DNA from: an uncultured Mucispirillum sp. | GTDB lineage: Bacteria > Chrysiogenota > Deferribacteres > Deferribacterales > Mucispirillaceae | NCBI GenBank assembly: GCA_910586745.1 | Contig: CAJUJZ010000042.1 | Span: 1 to 16,318, forward strand | Direction: 5' to 3' | DNA: 16,318 nt | Shown here: piece by piece, positions 6,790 through 14,284 of the stretch | Position numbering within the stretch: position 1 is the first letter of the stretch | How the letters are laid out: every line of letters begins with the position of its first letter | The notes under the pieces: generated by a model | Databases searched by the model: none | What the model saw: the letters and a program-made list of their open reading frames with translations, nothing else | What the model was told of the DNA's origin: nothing | Position numbers and translations under genes: made by a program

Positions 6790-7554
6790 ATGCAAAACGG
6801 ATTATATACAGCAGCAAGCGGACTTTTAATGCAGCAAAACAGAGTTGATTCTATTTCAAACAACTTAGCAAATATGAATACTAATGGTTATAAAAGAGAC
6901 AGAGCAGTTTTTTCCGTATATAGACCAGAAGATAAAAGATACCCACAGAATTTTATAAGAGAATCTCATTATAATAAAACTATAAATACAGCTGTTCTTC
7001 TTCATGAAAACTCTGCAAACTTTGAGATGGGACATATTAAAGAAACAGGCAATAAATTTGATTTTGCTATTCAGCAGGATAATGCTTTCTTTGCAGTAGA
7101 TACTCCTTGGGGTATAAGATACACAAAAGACGGTGCTTTTACTATCAATAATAATGGTGAACTTGTTACAGCAGAAGGCTATAAAGTAATGAGCAGAAAT
7201 GCCCAAGGAACTGCAAATATTGTTGTTGACCAAAATGCTAGATTTGAAGTGGATAAAACTGGCACGATTTATGCTAATGGTATAGCAGGAGACCAGCTTA
7301 TGATTGTGGAGTTTGATGATGTTCGTCAGCTTCAGAAAGTTGGGAGAAATCAATTTGCTGCAGTAGATATAGAACCAACAGATGCAGATAATGCAGGTGT
7401 AAAACAAGGCTACATTGAGGAAGCAAATGTAGACCCGATTGCAGAAATGGTTCGTATGATTGAGGCATCAAGAGGTTATGAAATGTATGCAAAAGTAGTT
7501 CAAACTCATGATGAAATCAGTCAGAAAGCAGCATCACAGATTTTGACACAATAG
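6790..7554 (+). CDS. flgF: Flagellar basal-body proximal rod protein FlgF
   Basis: 254 residues, normal for FlgF. The N-terminal rod-protein helix LYTAASGLLMQQNRVDSISN continues into NLANMNTNGYKRDRAVF. A middle FlgE/F/G-like segment contains FAIQQDNAFFAVDTPWGIRYTKDGAF and LVTAEGYKVM. The C-terminal helix has the family end VDPIAEMVRMIEASRGYEMY. It is exported by the flagellar type III apparatus and forms the proximal rod. FlgF is chosen over FlgG because the hallmark FlgG start (LWTAATGM) is in the next gene and this copy diverges. GAGGT precedes the ATG; the gene starts four bases after the lipoprotein and is followed 23 bases later by flgG. No signal peptide, as expected for a type III substrate. 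Confidence 0.92.
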   Translation: MQNGLYTAASGLLMQQNRVDSISNNLANMNTNGYKRDRAVFSVYRPEDKRYPQNFIRESHYNKTINTAVLLHENSANFEMGHIKETGNKFDFAIQQDNAFFAVDTPWGIRYTKDGAFTINNNGELVTAEGYKVMSRNAQGTANIVVDQNARFEVDKTGTIYANGIAGDQLMIVEFDDVRQLQKVGRNQFAAVDIEPTDADNAGVKQGYIEEANVDPIAEMVRMIEASRGYEMYAKVVQTHDEISQKAASQILTQ

Positions 7555-7577
7555 TATTATTGTAAGGAGGCAATACT

Positions 7578-8366
7578 ATGGTTCGTTCACTTTGGACAGC
7601 AGCTACAGGCATGCAGGCTCAACAAATGAATATTGATAATATGTCAAACAATTTGGCGAATGTAAACACACATGGATTTAAAAAAGGCAGAGTTTTATTT
7701 CAAGACCTTTTGTATCAAGACATTAAATCAGCAGGTGCAGTAACAGCAGCAGGTATTAACCATCCATCAGGTATTCAAATGGGTATGGGGGTTGCAACAG
7801 TTGCAATTCAAAAAATACATTCACAAGGTAACTATGATAACACATATAATGAACTTGATTTAACTATTGAAGGTGATGGATATTTTCAATTAACATTACC
7901 TGATGGTAACATCGGATATATTAGAAGTGGTGCATTTTCTATTGATGCAAATGGTGATGTGGTATCTCCAGAAGGCTACCTACTAGAACCGGGTATAAAT
8001 ATTCCTGATAATGCTTTAAGAATATCTGTATCAAGTGATGGTATCTTTTCCGTAAAAATACCGGGTGAAGATGAAGAAACAGAATTAGGGCAAATTGAAA
8101 TAGCACGGTTTATAAACCCAACTGGTTTAGCTTCAATTGGGGAAAATATATATCTTGCAACAGGTGCATCAGGTGCTGCACAGGTTGGCATTCCATCAGA
8201 AGATGGATATGGAAAAGTAAAACAACACTTTTTAGAAACAAGTAATGTGCAGATGGTTACTGAAATGGTTAATATGATTACAGGTCAACGAGCTTATGAA
8301 ATGAACTCAAAAGCAATTCAAACAAGTGATGAAATGCTTCAAACAGTTGCCAGCTTAAAACGATAA
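7578..8366 (+). CDS. flgG: Flagellar basal-body distal rod protein FlgG
   Basis: 262 residues, essentially the standard FlgG length. Hallmarks are the start MVRSLWTAATGMQAQQMNID followed by NLANVNTHGFKKGRVLFQDLLYQ, the central LDLTIEGDGYFQLTLPDG with RSGAFSIDANGDVVSPEGY, and a C-terminus with SNVQMVTEMVNMITGQRAYEMN. FlgG builds the distal rod that spans the periplasm through the P and L rings and joins the hook. It has the best ribosome site of the operon, AAGGAGG ahead of the ATG, as suits a protein needed in more copies than FlgF. It lies between flgF and flgA, a very common order. Confidence 0.97.
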   Translation: MVRSLWTAATGMQAQQMNIDNMSNNLANVNTHGFKKGRVLFQDLLYQDIKSAGAVTAAGINHPSGIQMGMGVATVAIQKIHSQGNYDNTYNELDLTIEGDGYFQLTLPDGNIGYIRSGAFSIDANGDVVSPEGYLLEPGINIPDNALRISVSSDGIFSVKIPGEDEETELGQIEIARFINPTGLASIGENIYLATGASGAAQVGIPSEDGYGKVKQHFLETSNVQMVTEMVNMITGQRAYEMNSKAIQTSDEMLQTVASLKR

Positions 8367-8377
8367 GGCGGTGTAAT

Positions 8378-9232
8378 ATGAAAAAATTTCTACTTATTGT
8401 ATTAATGCTGATTTTTAGTGCAGGTTATTCATTTGCTTATAAACATATAACAATTAATGAAGACTGTGTATATCTTGATGAACTTACTGCAAGCCATATT
8501 CCACACAACAAAGTAGAGTGCGGTATAAAGGCAGGAAGTGAAAAATTAATTACAAAAGATGTTATTCAATCACATTTAGACAGTGCAGGCATAAAAGGTA
8601 CAGTTTTAAATGATGTGCTTGTGGCTAGAGAGTGGGAAAAACTTTCCTATGAAAAAGTTGCCGAATATATAAAAGCTGAATATAAAAAAACATATCCTGA
8701 TATGAAAATAATTGTAGACCAGATTAGAATATCAGAAGATATTTATGATAATCCAGATATTAAAATGAATATATCATGTGATACTTCAAAACTTGGAGGT
8801 GGATATGCTCAAATTAAACTTGATAATAATAAATATCAAATCTACTATTATGTAAAAGGTTTTAAAGATGCTTATGTTACTACTGAAAGAATAAAAGCTG
8901 GGGACAGTCTGGCAGGAAAAATTAAAAAAGTAAATGTAGAAGTTACTAATTTAAAAAATGAACTTGTTGATAATGCTGAAAGTTTAGCAGCATCAAGAGC
9001 AGCACCTGCTGGTAAAGTAATAACAGCTGATATAGTTCAGGAAAAACCAGCACTTAAAAAAGGTGAAGCAGTTAAAATTGTAGTATCAAATGGTATACTC
9101 CATATTGAAACTCAAGGTGTAGTAGAAGAACATGCTATGCCTGGAAAACAAGTACTTGTTAGAAACTTAACATCACAAAAAATAATAAGCGGCAGCTATA
9201 TAGGAAATGGTATAGTTAAAGCCGATTTTTAA
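8378..9232 (+). CDS. flgA: Flagellar P-ring assembly chaperone FlgA
   Basis: 284 residues. The signal peptide is MKKFLLIVLMLIFSAGYSFA. A divergent N-terminal region follows, then the SAF/beta-clip part of FlgA (about 163-284), with AAPAGKVITADIVQEKPALK, KKGEAVKIVVSNGILHIETQ and the conserved end PGKQVLVRNLTSQKIISG. FlgA works in the periplasm, where it holds FlgI subunits for P-ring formation around the rod. It begins 11 bases after flgG with AAGGCGG as ribosome site, so it belongs to the same transcript. The N-terminal half has low similarity to textbook FlgA, as is usual; the C-terminal half is secure. No flgI follows, so its partner is encoded elsewhere. Confidence 0.92.
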   Translation: MKKFLLIVLMLIFSAGYSFAYKHITINEDCVYLDELTASHIPHNKVECGIKAGSEKLITKDVIQSHLDSAGIKGTVLNDVLVAREWEKLSYEKVAEYIKAEYKKTYPDMKIIVDQIRISEDIYDNPDIKMNISCDTSKLGGGYAQIKLDNNKYQIYYYVKGFKDAYVTTERIKAGDSLAGKIKKVNVEVTNLKNELVDNAESLAASRAAPAGKVITADIVQEKPALKKGEAVKIVVSNGILHIETQGVVEEHAMPGKQVLVRNLTSQKIISGSYIGNGIVKADF

Positions 9233-9245
9233 TACGAATATAAAA

Positions 9246-9332
9246 GGCACAGGAAGTGCCGTCGCGTAGCGTAAGCGATAGGCGAATTTATTTTGCCAGA
9301 GCGTGTTTTAAAAATTTTAGGACAAAATTTTT
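9246..9332. repeat. Hairpin-rich element, probably a dispersed intergenic repeat
   Basis: An 87-base block with markedly higher GC at its left end than its surroundings. It contains three inverted repeats: GGCAC/GTGCC (9246-9250, 9256-9260), TCGC/GCGA (9262-9265, 9275-9278) and a perfect 9-bp AAAAATTTT/AAAATTTTT (9310-9318, 9324-9332). The GCGTAGCG...GGCGAA style resembles REP-like intergenic elements. Only one copy is in the window, so 'repeat' is an inference from its form. It has no T run, so I do not call it a terminator. Confidence 0.4.
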
Positions 9333-9364
9333 AATAAAAATATAAAATGCAGTGAATATAACAT
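9317..9364 (-). other. 15-codon minus-strand mini-ORF with a full consensus ribosome site
   Basis: On the strand opposite the flagellar genes, AAGGAGG (9376-9370) stands five bases before ATG 9364, the best SD in the window. The frame reads MLYSLHFIFLLKILS and stops at 9317, inside the hairpin element. It could be a hydrophobic mini-peptide, a leader, or the surviving start of a gene cut by the repeat element. Nothing shows that it is expressed. Confidence 0.25.
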
Positions 9365-9381
9365 TTTTACCTCCTTACTAT

Positions 9382-9437
9382 TGCCTGAGTTATGGTTATT
9401 TCGCTTCCCATTATTTAAATGACTGTAATTTCAGGCA
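9382..9437. other. Nested inverted repeats in the flgA-flgH spacer
   Basis: TGCCTGA (9382-9388) pairs with TCAGGCA (9431-9437), enclosing ATGG/CCAT (9392-9395 with 9408-9411). On the minus strand this structure lies directly ahead of the AAGGAGG ribosome site of the mini-ORF, like a leader RNA; on the plus strand it ends 27 bases before the flgH sigma-54 promoter. It matches no riboswitch that I know. Confidence 0.3.
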
Positions 9438-9464
9438 GGTTTCTCTTATCTTATTAATCTTTGT

Positions 9465-9480
9465 TGGCATATCTTTTGCT
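9465..9480 (+). promoter_or_regulatory. Second sigma-54 promoter, for flgH
   Basis: TGGCATA-TCTT-TTGCT follows the sigma-54 consensus with GG (9466-9467) and GC (9478-9479) exactly ten bases apart; only the last two bases of the -24 box differ from TGGCACG. Transcription should start near 9491, about 30 bases before the flgH ATG. It gives flgH a promoter of its own despite the upstream operon. Confidence 0.78.
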
Positions 9481-9521
9481 TATATATTTGCAGGAAGATA
9501 TTATATTTAGGCGGTGAATAT

Positions 9522-10247
9522 ATGAAAAAAAATATTTTATTATTAGCAGTTATGATTGCAGTCCTTTCAGGATGTGCTTCAAAAGGTTATAATGATGTAA
9601 TTACTTCTGTCCCATCATCTGGGTATAAATCAGAAATAGAAGCATATAAAATGCAGGAAGCTGAAATGAATAAACCAAACCCTTCCTTATGGTCAGATGT
9701 TGGCTCAAGCGGCACTATATTTTTAGACTATAAGGCAAGAAGAATTGGTGATGTTGTAATTGTAAGAATTGAAGAAGCTTCTTCTGCTTCTAACTCTACA
9801 AATAATTCAGCATCTAAATCTACAACTTATAATGCCAGCATTACAGCAATGCTTGGACTGCCTACAAATATGGGTATAACTAATTTCTTAGGCTCAGGTG
9901 CAGCATTCCAGCCAACTATTGCAGCCACAACAGGCAATAACCATCAGGGGCAGGGTTCAAGCAATAAAGCAGATTCTTTCACTGCAACTATTGCAGCAAG
10001 AATTGTAGATATTATGCCATCTGGAAATTTAGTAATTGAAGGCAACAGAGAAATAATTATTGACCAGGAAAAACAAACTATTACATTAAAAGGTATAGTC
10101 AGACAGAAAGATATAGACGCAGCAAATACTGTATCATCAAGTGCCATAGCTGATGCTCAAATCACTTATACTGGTGCTGGTGCATTATCTCAGGCAACTA
10201 AAAAAGGCTGGCTTGGTAAAATTATAGATGTTATCTGGCCATTTTAA
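9522..10247 (+). CDS. flgH: Flagellar L-ring lipoprotein FlgH
   Basis: 241 residues, the normal FlgH size. The lipoprotein signal MKKNILLLAVMIAVLSGC has lipid-bearing Cys18. The mature protein has the family features NPSLWSDVGSSGTIFLDYKA, then ARRIGDVVIVRIEEASSASN in the ring-forming domain, FTATIAARIVDIMPSGNLVI, then EGNREIIIDQEKQTITLKGI. It closes with VSSSAIADAQITYTGAGALS and a Trp-Pro-Phe end. FlgH forms the outer-membrane bushing around the distal rod, so the cell has an outer membrane and its flagella cross it, unlike spirochaete periplasmic flagella. GGCGGTG precedes the ATG. It is separated from flgA by 289 bases and has its own sigma-54 promoter. A hairpin at 10299-10323 follows, so flgI and flgJ are not on this transcript. 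Confidence 0.96.
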   Translation: MKKNILLLAVMIAVLSGCASKGYNDVITSVPSSGYKSEIEAYKMQEAEMNKPNPSLWSDVGSSGTIFLDYKARRIGDVVIVRIEEASSASNSTNNSASKSTTYNASITAMLGLPTNMGITNFLGSGAAFQPTIAATTGNNHQGQGSSNKADSFTATIAARIVDIMPSGNLVIEGNREIIIDQEKQTITLKGIVRQKDIDAANTVSSSAIADAQITYTGAGALSQATKKGWLGKIIDVIWPF

Positions 10248-10298
10248 TTAACATAAATTTTCATTTACTTTCATACATACTCATTTCTTACTTATAAT

Positions 10299-10323
10299 AC
10301 CTGCTTAAGATAATTAAGCAGGT
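10299..10323. terminator. Bidirectional terminator-like hairpin after flgH
   Basis: ACCTGCTTAA (10299-10308) and TTAAGCAGGT (10314-10323) form a perfect 10-bp stem with a five-base loop. It lies between flgH (plus) and the acetyltransferase (minus), which converge here. The flanks are AT-rich without a long T run. Confidence 0.6.
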
Positions 10324-10427
10324 CAATTTATTATATGTAAAAAAGATATTACTCTAAAAATCAGATGATTATAAGCAGTTGCTTTTAAATTTGATATGCA
10401 CAGCGATATTTAGTTGAAAATACTGCT

Positions 10428-11006
10428 TTATTTATTTTCCTTTATTACTCTGCATGGACTGCCTGCTGCTATTACATTTGAAGGTATAGATTTTGTTACA
10501 ACACTTCCTGCACCTATAACTGTATTATCACCTATTGTTACATTAGGGCATATTATTGCTCCGCCGCCTATCCATACATTATTTCCTATTGTTACTTTTT
10601 CTGTAAAAGTATGCCAGAATTTTTTTCCATTTTCATCAATATAGTATCTGTCTTCACTTCTAACAGGATGATTTGCTGTATAAATTTTTACATCTGGGCC
10701 AATCATTGCATATTCGCCTATTTCTATATATCCAGTATCTAAAAATGAGCAGTTATAGTTAATAAAAGAACCTTTGCCTAAAAATATATGTCTACCGTAA
10801 TCACAGTTAAAAGGTGCTAAAATATCTGCATCTTCGCTGATACTGCCAAGAAGTTCTTCTAATATTTTACGGTGGTTTTCTGCATCATTAAAATCAAGAT
10901 TATTAAATCGAACTGTAAGATTTTTTGCTTTTGACTGTTTTGCCCAGCAGTCTTTATCTCTACCGTCATAATAGTTACCTGCAAGCAGTTTTTCATATTC
11001 TGTCAT
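10428..11006 (-). CDS. Maltose/galactoside-type O-acetyltransferase (left-handed beta-helix)
   Basis: 192 residues, typical of the LacA/Maa/NodL group, which transfers acetyl from acetyl-CoA to a sugar hydroxyl in the cytoplasm. It starts with the family's helical segment (EYEKLLAGNYYDGRDKD...), then hexapeptide repeats of a left-handed beta-helix: IEIGEYAMIGPDVKIYTANH, with the catalytic His113, then VTIGNNVWIGGGAIICPNV and TIGDNTVIGAGSVVTKSIPS. It ends AAGSPCRVIKENK. The exact acceptor sugar cannot be read from sequence, so no symbol is given. GGGAG lies before the ATG. A promoter at 11030-11057 makes it a single-gene unit, and the hairpin at 10299-10323 ends it. Its place between flgH and the flhA unit looks incidental, although sugar acetylation of surface glycans cannot be excluded. 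Confidence 0.9.
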   Translation of the reverse strand: MTEYEKLLAGNYYDGRDKDCWAKQSKAKNLTVRFNNLDFNDAENHRKILEELLGSISEDADILAPFNCDYGRHIFLGKGSFINYNCSFLDTGYIEIGEYAMIGPDVKIYTANHPVRSEDRYYIDENGKKFWHTFTEKVTIGNNVWIGGGAIICPNVTIGDNTVIGAGSVVTKSIPSNVIAAGSPCRVIKENK

Positions 11007-11029
11007 ATTATTTCTCCCATTTTATGCAG

Positions 11030-11057
11030 ATTATATAATATTACATAATTTATGCAA
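11030..11057 (-). promoter_or_regulatory. Sigma-70 promoter of the acetyltransferase
   Basis: On the minus strand, TTGCAT (11057-11052), a 16-base spacer and a perfect TATAAT (11035-11030) precede the gene. The leader would be short, about 17 bases, just holding the GGGAG ribosome site. It shows that this gene is not read only from the flhA unit upstream. Confidence 0.6.
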
Positions 11058-11102
11058 TATCTGATAATGTAAATTATTTGCTTGATACTTTCACCGACTG
11101 TA

Positions 11103-11999
11103 TTATTTGCCGCACTGGATTCTATATATACTAAACTGGATAGTTTCTAAATCTTTTGGAGTAAGTTTGTAACCATTAGTGCATTTGCCACTGACTGCAT
11201 AATCATTTTCAAAATTAATTACAGCATATACTTTGCCATCAGCAGAATATTTTACCGCTTTGCCATACTTTATGCCTTTTACATAGTCTACAAATAAAAA
11301 TGGTCTGCCTGTCTCTTTATCAAATACTTTTAGTGTGCCATTTACACTGCCGTCATCAAAGGGTATTTCTTCAGTAATTATGCCTTTATCTGTATATGAC
11401 CTTTCATAACCGTGTTTTCTGCCCATTTTATACATTCTTTCTAATTTTATTTGCCCATCATGGTAGTATTTTTTGGCAGGTCCTTCCTTATAATCATTTT
11501 TATAAGAAAATCTTGCAGCTAATATGCCATCTATATAGTAATCTTTTCTTATCCCGTCTACTCTGCCGTTTTTATATGGTATTTCAGATTCTATGCCGCC
11601 TATTTCATAATATATTTTTTCAATACCTTCTATTTTATCATTTTTATATGGTGTAGCCCTTAATAATGCACCGCTTGGAAAATATCTTTTTTCAACCCCT
11701 TCTCTTTTGCTGTTTTTATATGGTGTTGTTTCTTCTATAAAATCATCATAATAATACATAACAGATGTGCCTTCTATTTTTCCATTTTTTATTGGAAATA
11801 AGACATCTCTATTATCATAGTTTTTAAGACAGGCAGTGCCTGATGTGTTTACAGAATTATATACTTTGCCTTTACGCATTTCTGTTAACTCTTTTTTAGT
11901 GATAATAAAATCACACTTTGAAGCACAAAGTGGAATATTAGGAAAAATGAAAAGAAAAAAACACAGTAAAAATGTGCCTGATAATTTAGAGCAGCTCAT
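11103..11999 (-). CDS. Secreted MORN-repeat (MORN_2 / YwqK-like) protein coupled to flhA
   Basis: 298 residues. A signal peptide, LSGTFLLCFFLFIFPNIPLC, is followed by about eight tandem repeats of roughly 24 residues (about 70-270) of the form pYKNgr-eGiekyYy-dG-l. Examples are TPYKNSKREGVEKRYFPSG, TPYKNDKIEGIEKIYYEIGG and IPYKNGRVDGIRKDYYIDG. This is the MORN_2 beta-hairpin repeat, which serves as a scaffold in many unrelated proteins and gives no enzyme function. Cysteines flank the repeats (near residues 29, 57, 273 and 296) and could form disulfides in the periplasm. Its ATG overlaps the flhA stop (TGATG) with GGG upstream, so translation is probably coupled; a GTG one codon earlier is the only alternative. 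Repeat units keep a 72-base period even in DNA. Function in motility is unproven; the coupling is the only hint. Confidence 0.82.
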   Translation of the reverse strand: MSCSKLSGTFLLCFFLFIFPNIPLCASKCDFIITKKELTEMRKGKVYNSVNTSGTACLKNYDNRDVLFPIKNGKIEGTSVMYYYDDFIEETTPYKNSKREGVEKRYFPSGALLRATPYKNDKIEGIEKIYYEIGGIESEIPYKNGRVDGIRKDYYIDGILAARFSYKNDYKEGPAKKYYHDGQIKLERMYKMGRKHGYERSYTDKGIITEEIPFDDGSVNGTLKVFDKETGRPFLFVDYVKGIKYGKAVKYSADGKVYAVINFENDYAVSGKCTNGYKLTPKDLETIQFSIYRIQCGK

Positions 12000-14128
12000 C
12001 ACTGCCCTTTATTATCATCATTTTTAATTAAAACTGTGCCAAGAGAATCTATTTGAACATTATCTGCCACTTCAGTATGGGCTATAATATTTAAGCTAGG
12101 GGAATATTTTTCCACAAAGCGTCTCATAGCAAAGCGAATAGGCTGAGATACAAATAAAACTGGTGGAATACCTTTTGCTGTAACTTCCTCTGTTTTATCC
12201 ATAAGCCCTGTTAAAATTTTCCTTGCTGTTGCAGGGTCTATAACAATCTCTTTGCCCTCATCTGATGGGTGCATATTTTTAATAATAAGCTGCTCAACAG
12301 GCTGAGGGAGTGCAAATACATAAAGTTTGCCGTCTTGTGCTAAAAGACTTTCTGTAATCTGCTTACGCAGTGCAAAACGAACTTTTTCAGTCAAATATTC
12401 TATATCTTTATTCATAGTGCCGTAAGTTGCAAGAGATTCTAAAATAGTCTGTAAGTTTCTAATTGAAACACGCTCTTTTAAAAGGTTCTGCAGCACTCTA
12501 TTCAATGTACTTAAATCTAATATGCCAGGCACAACATCTTCAACAATTTTTGGGTGTTTTTCTTTCAGTTTATCAAGCAGGTCTTGAGTTTCCTGTCTGC
12601 CTAACAGCTCATATGAATTTTTCTTAATAACTTCTGTCAAGTGTGTAGCAATAATAGTTGCAGGGTCCACAATAGTATAGCCTGCAATTTCTGCCTTTTC
12701 TTTTTCTACTTCATCTACCCATTTTGCAGGAAGACCAAATGCCGGCTCTTTTGTTGGAATACCATTAATATCATCCATTGGACCTGCTGGATTCATAGCC
12801 ATATATCTGTCAGGCATAACATTGCCTTTTGCAGTGCGGACACCACGAAGCAGCACTACATATTCATCTGCATCAAGCTGTAGATTATCCCTTATCCTGA
12901 CAGGTGGAACAATAAAGCCCATTTCAAGAGCTATTTGGCGTCTGATAGATTTTATTCTATTTAAAAGTGTGCCGCCTTGAGCTGCATCAACAAGTGGAAT
13001 AATTCCAAAGCCGATTTCAAGCTCCATTGTATCCATTTCAAGCAGCTCTTTAACTTCTTCTTCCTCAGGTGCAGGTGGTTTTTCTTCTTCATTTTCACTG
13101 CTTTCTTCATCATCAAGAGTATCGCCTTTTTTCTCTTTACGCTGCATAAGATAACCTACACCAACAGCAACTAAACCAAGAAAAATAAAAGCAAGCTTTG
13201 GCATACCTGGCACTATTGCAAAGAAAAGTAAAAGACCGCCTGTGATAAAAAGCACTCTTGCCTGTGGAAAAAGCTGTTTTGTAAGCTGTTTTGCCAGTGA
13301 ACCAGAATCGTTGCCTGCCCTTGTTACAATAATACCTGCAGATGTTGAAATAATAAGTGCAGGAATCTGACCAACAAGACCATCACCAATAGTTAAGATT
13401 GTATATGTAGAAGCAGCTTCAGAAATAGAAAGACCATGCTGCAGCATACCAAGTGCTAAACCACCAAGAATATTTATAGCTGTAATTATAAGACCTGCAA
13501 CAGCATCACCACGGACAAACTTAGATGCACCATCCATACTACCGTAGAAATCCGCCTCCCTTCTAACATCTTCCCTGCGTTTTCTTGCCTCATCTTCATT
13601 AATAATACCAGCATTTAAGTCTGCATCAATAGCCATCTGCTTACCAGGCATAGCATCTAATGTAAAGCGTGCTGCAACCTCTGCAACCCTGCCAGAACCT
13701 TTTGTAATAACCATAAAGTTAATCAAAACAAGTATGATAAATACAATAATACCAACTGCATAGTTACCACCAACAACAAACTGACCAAATGCACGGATAA
13801 TTTCACCAGCTGCATCTGGACCTTCATGACCATGAAGAAGTATTGTTCTTGTGGTAGATACATTTAATGAAAGCCTGAAAAGTGTTGTTAAAAGCAGAAC
13901 AAATGGAAAAGATGAAAAATCAAGTGGTCTTTCTGCATATAATGATACAAGTAAAATAATTATACTTAAAGATATACTGACAGTAAGGAAAAAGTCTAAT
14001 AAAATAGAAGGTATAGGTATAATCATTATAATAAGTATAAACATTACACCTAATGCCAAAGCAATATCAGTCTGCTTTGTAATTTTTTTCACAATGGATG
14101 ATGCTGTGACCTTTGTATCTGCTGCCAT
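11999..14128 (-). CDS. flhA: Flagellar type III export gate protein FlhA
   Basis: 709 residues, close to the usual 690-710. The first about 330 residues carry the membrane part, including RPLDFSSFPFVLLLTTLFRL, the FHIPEP signature region RFTLDAMPGKQMAIDADLNA (about 154-173) and KFVRGDAVAG with Asp208, the conserved charged residue needed for proton-driven export. A very acidic linker (about 332-365) leads to the cytoplasmic ring domain that docks export chaperones, with the typical IVDPATIIATHLTEVI and IPPVLFVSQPIRFAMRRFVE. FlhA rather than a virulence SctV homologue is favoured by the flagellar neighbourhood and sequence. AAGGA precedes the ATG. It begins a new transcript after the chemoreceptor's terminator; its promoter is unclear, with no sigma-54 box in the 156-base gap. 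flhB and flhF are not adjacent. Confidence 0.97.
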   Translation of the reverse strand: MAADTKVTASSIVKKITKQTDIALALGVMFILIIMIIPIPSILLDFFLTVSISLSIIILLVSLYAERPLDFSSFPFVLLLTTLFRLSLNVSTTRTILLHGHEGPDAAGEIIRAFGQFVVGGNYAVGIIVFIILVLINFMVITKGSGRVAEVAARFTLDAMPGKQMAIDADLNAGIINEDEARKRREDVRREADFYGSMDGASKFVRGDAVAGLIITAINILGGLALGMLQHGLSISEAASTYTILTIGDGLVGQIPALIISTSAGIIVTRAGNDSGSLAKQLTKQLFPQARVLFITGGLLLFFAIVPGMPKLAFIFLGLVAVGVGYLMQRKEKKGDTLDDEESSENEEEKPPAPEEEEVKELLEMDTMELEIGFGIIPLVDAAQGGTLLNRIKSIRRQIALEMGFIVPPVRIRDNLQLDADEYVVLLRGVRTAKGNVMPDRYMAMNPAGPMDDINGIPTKEPAFGLPAKWVDEVEKEKAEIAGYTIVDPATIIATHLTEVIKKNSYELLGRQETQDLLDKLKEKHPKIVEDVVPGILDLSTLNRVLQNLLKERVSIRNLQTILESLATYGTMNKDIEYLTEKVRFALRKQITESLLAQDGKLYVFALPQPVEQLIIKNMHPSDEGKEIVIDPATARKILTGLMDKTEEVTAKGIPPVLFVSQPIRFAMRRFVEKYSPSLNIIAHTEVADNVQIDSLGTVLIKNDDNKGQ

Positions 14129-14230
14129 ATTTATCCTTAGAATATTTACTTACTAATACAGTATATATATCATAAAGCTGATTATATCCATATCTTTCTG
14201 ATATTATATAAAATTTATATTATTTTTTCC

Positions 14231-14271
14231 ATAAAAAAATAAAAAAGCGGGGTATATTTATACCCCGCTTT
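14231..14271 (-). terminator. Strong intrinsic terminator of the second chemoreceptor
   Basis: On the minus strand a 13-bp stem (14271-14259 with 14256-14244, core GCGGGG/CCCCGC) is followed at once by a long T-rich run (the complement of 14231-14246). It lies 13 bases after the chemoreceptor stop and isolates that gene from flhA. Confidence 0.88.
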
Positions 14272-14284
14272 AAATTTAACTGAA

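Noticed and set aside
6865..7492. Minus-strand open frames inside flgF
   Set aside because: Their products are unusually rich in Cys, Ile, His and Leu, as expected from antisense reading of AT-rich coding DNA, while flgF itself is certain.
9233..9332. Intrinsic terminator after flgA
   Set aside because: The GGCAC/GTGCC stem is short and is not followed by a T run; the block is better explained as a repeat-like element.
11430..11760. Regular 72-base repeats as a CRISPR array
   Set aside because: The repeats lie in frame inside a protein-coding MORN gene, the conserved part is short, and the intervening DNA is also repetitive, not unique spacers.
12641..13174. Plus-strand open frames inside flhA
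   Set aside because: Cys/Phe/Ile-rich translations without family resemblance, antisense to clear FlhA coding sequence.
14129..14230. Possible sigma-54 promoter before flhA (TGGATAT...AGCT on the minus strand)
   Set aside because: GG and GC are nine bases apart instead of ten and the -24 box is poor. The gap contains other AT-rich -10-like sequences but no convincing pair.
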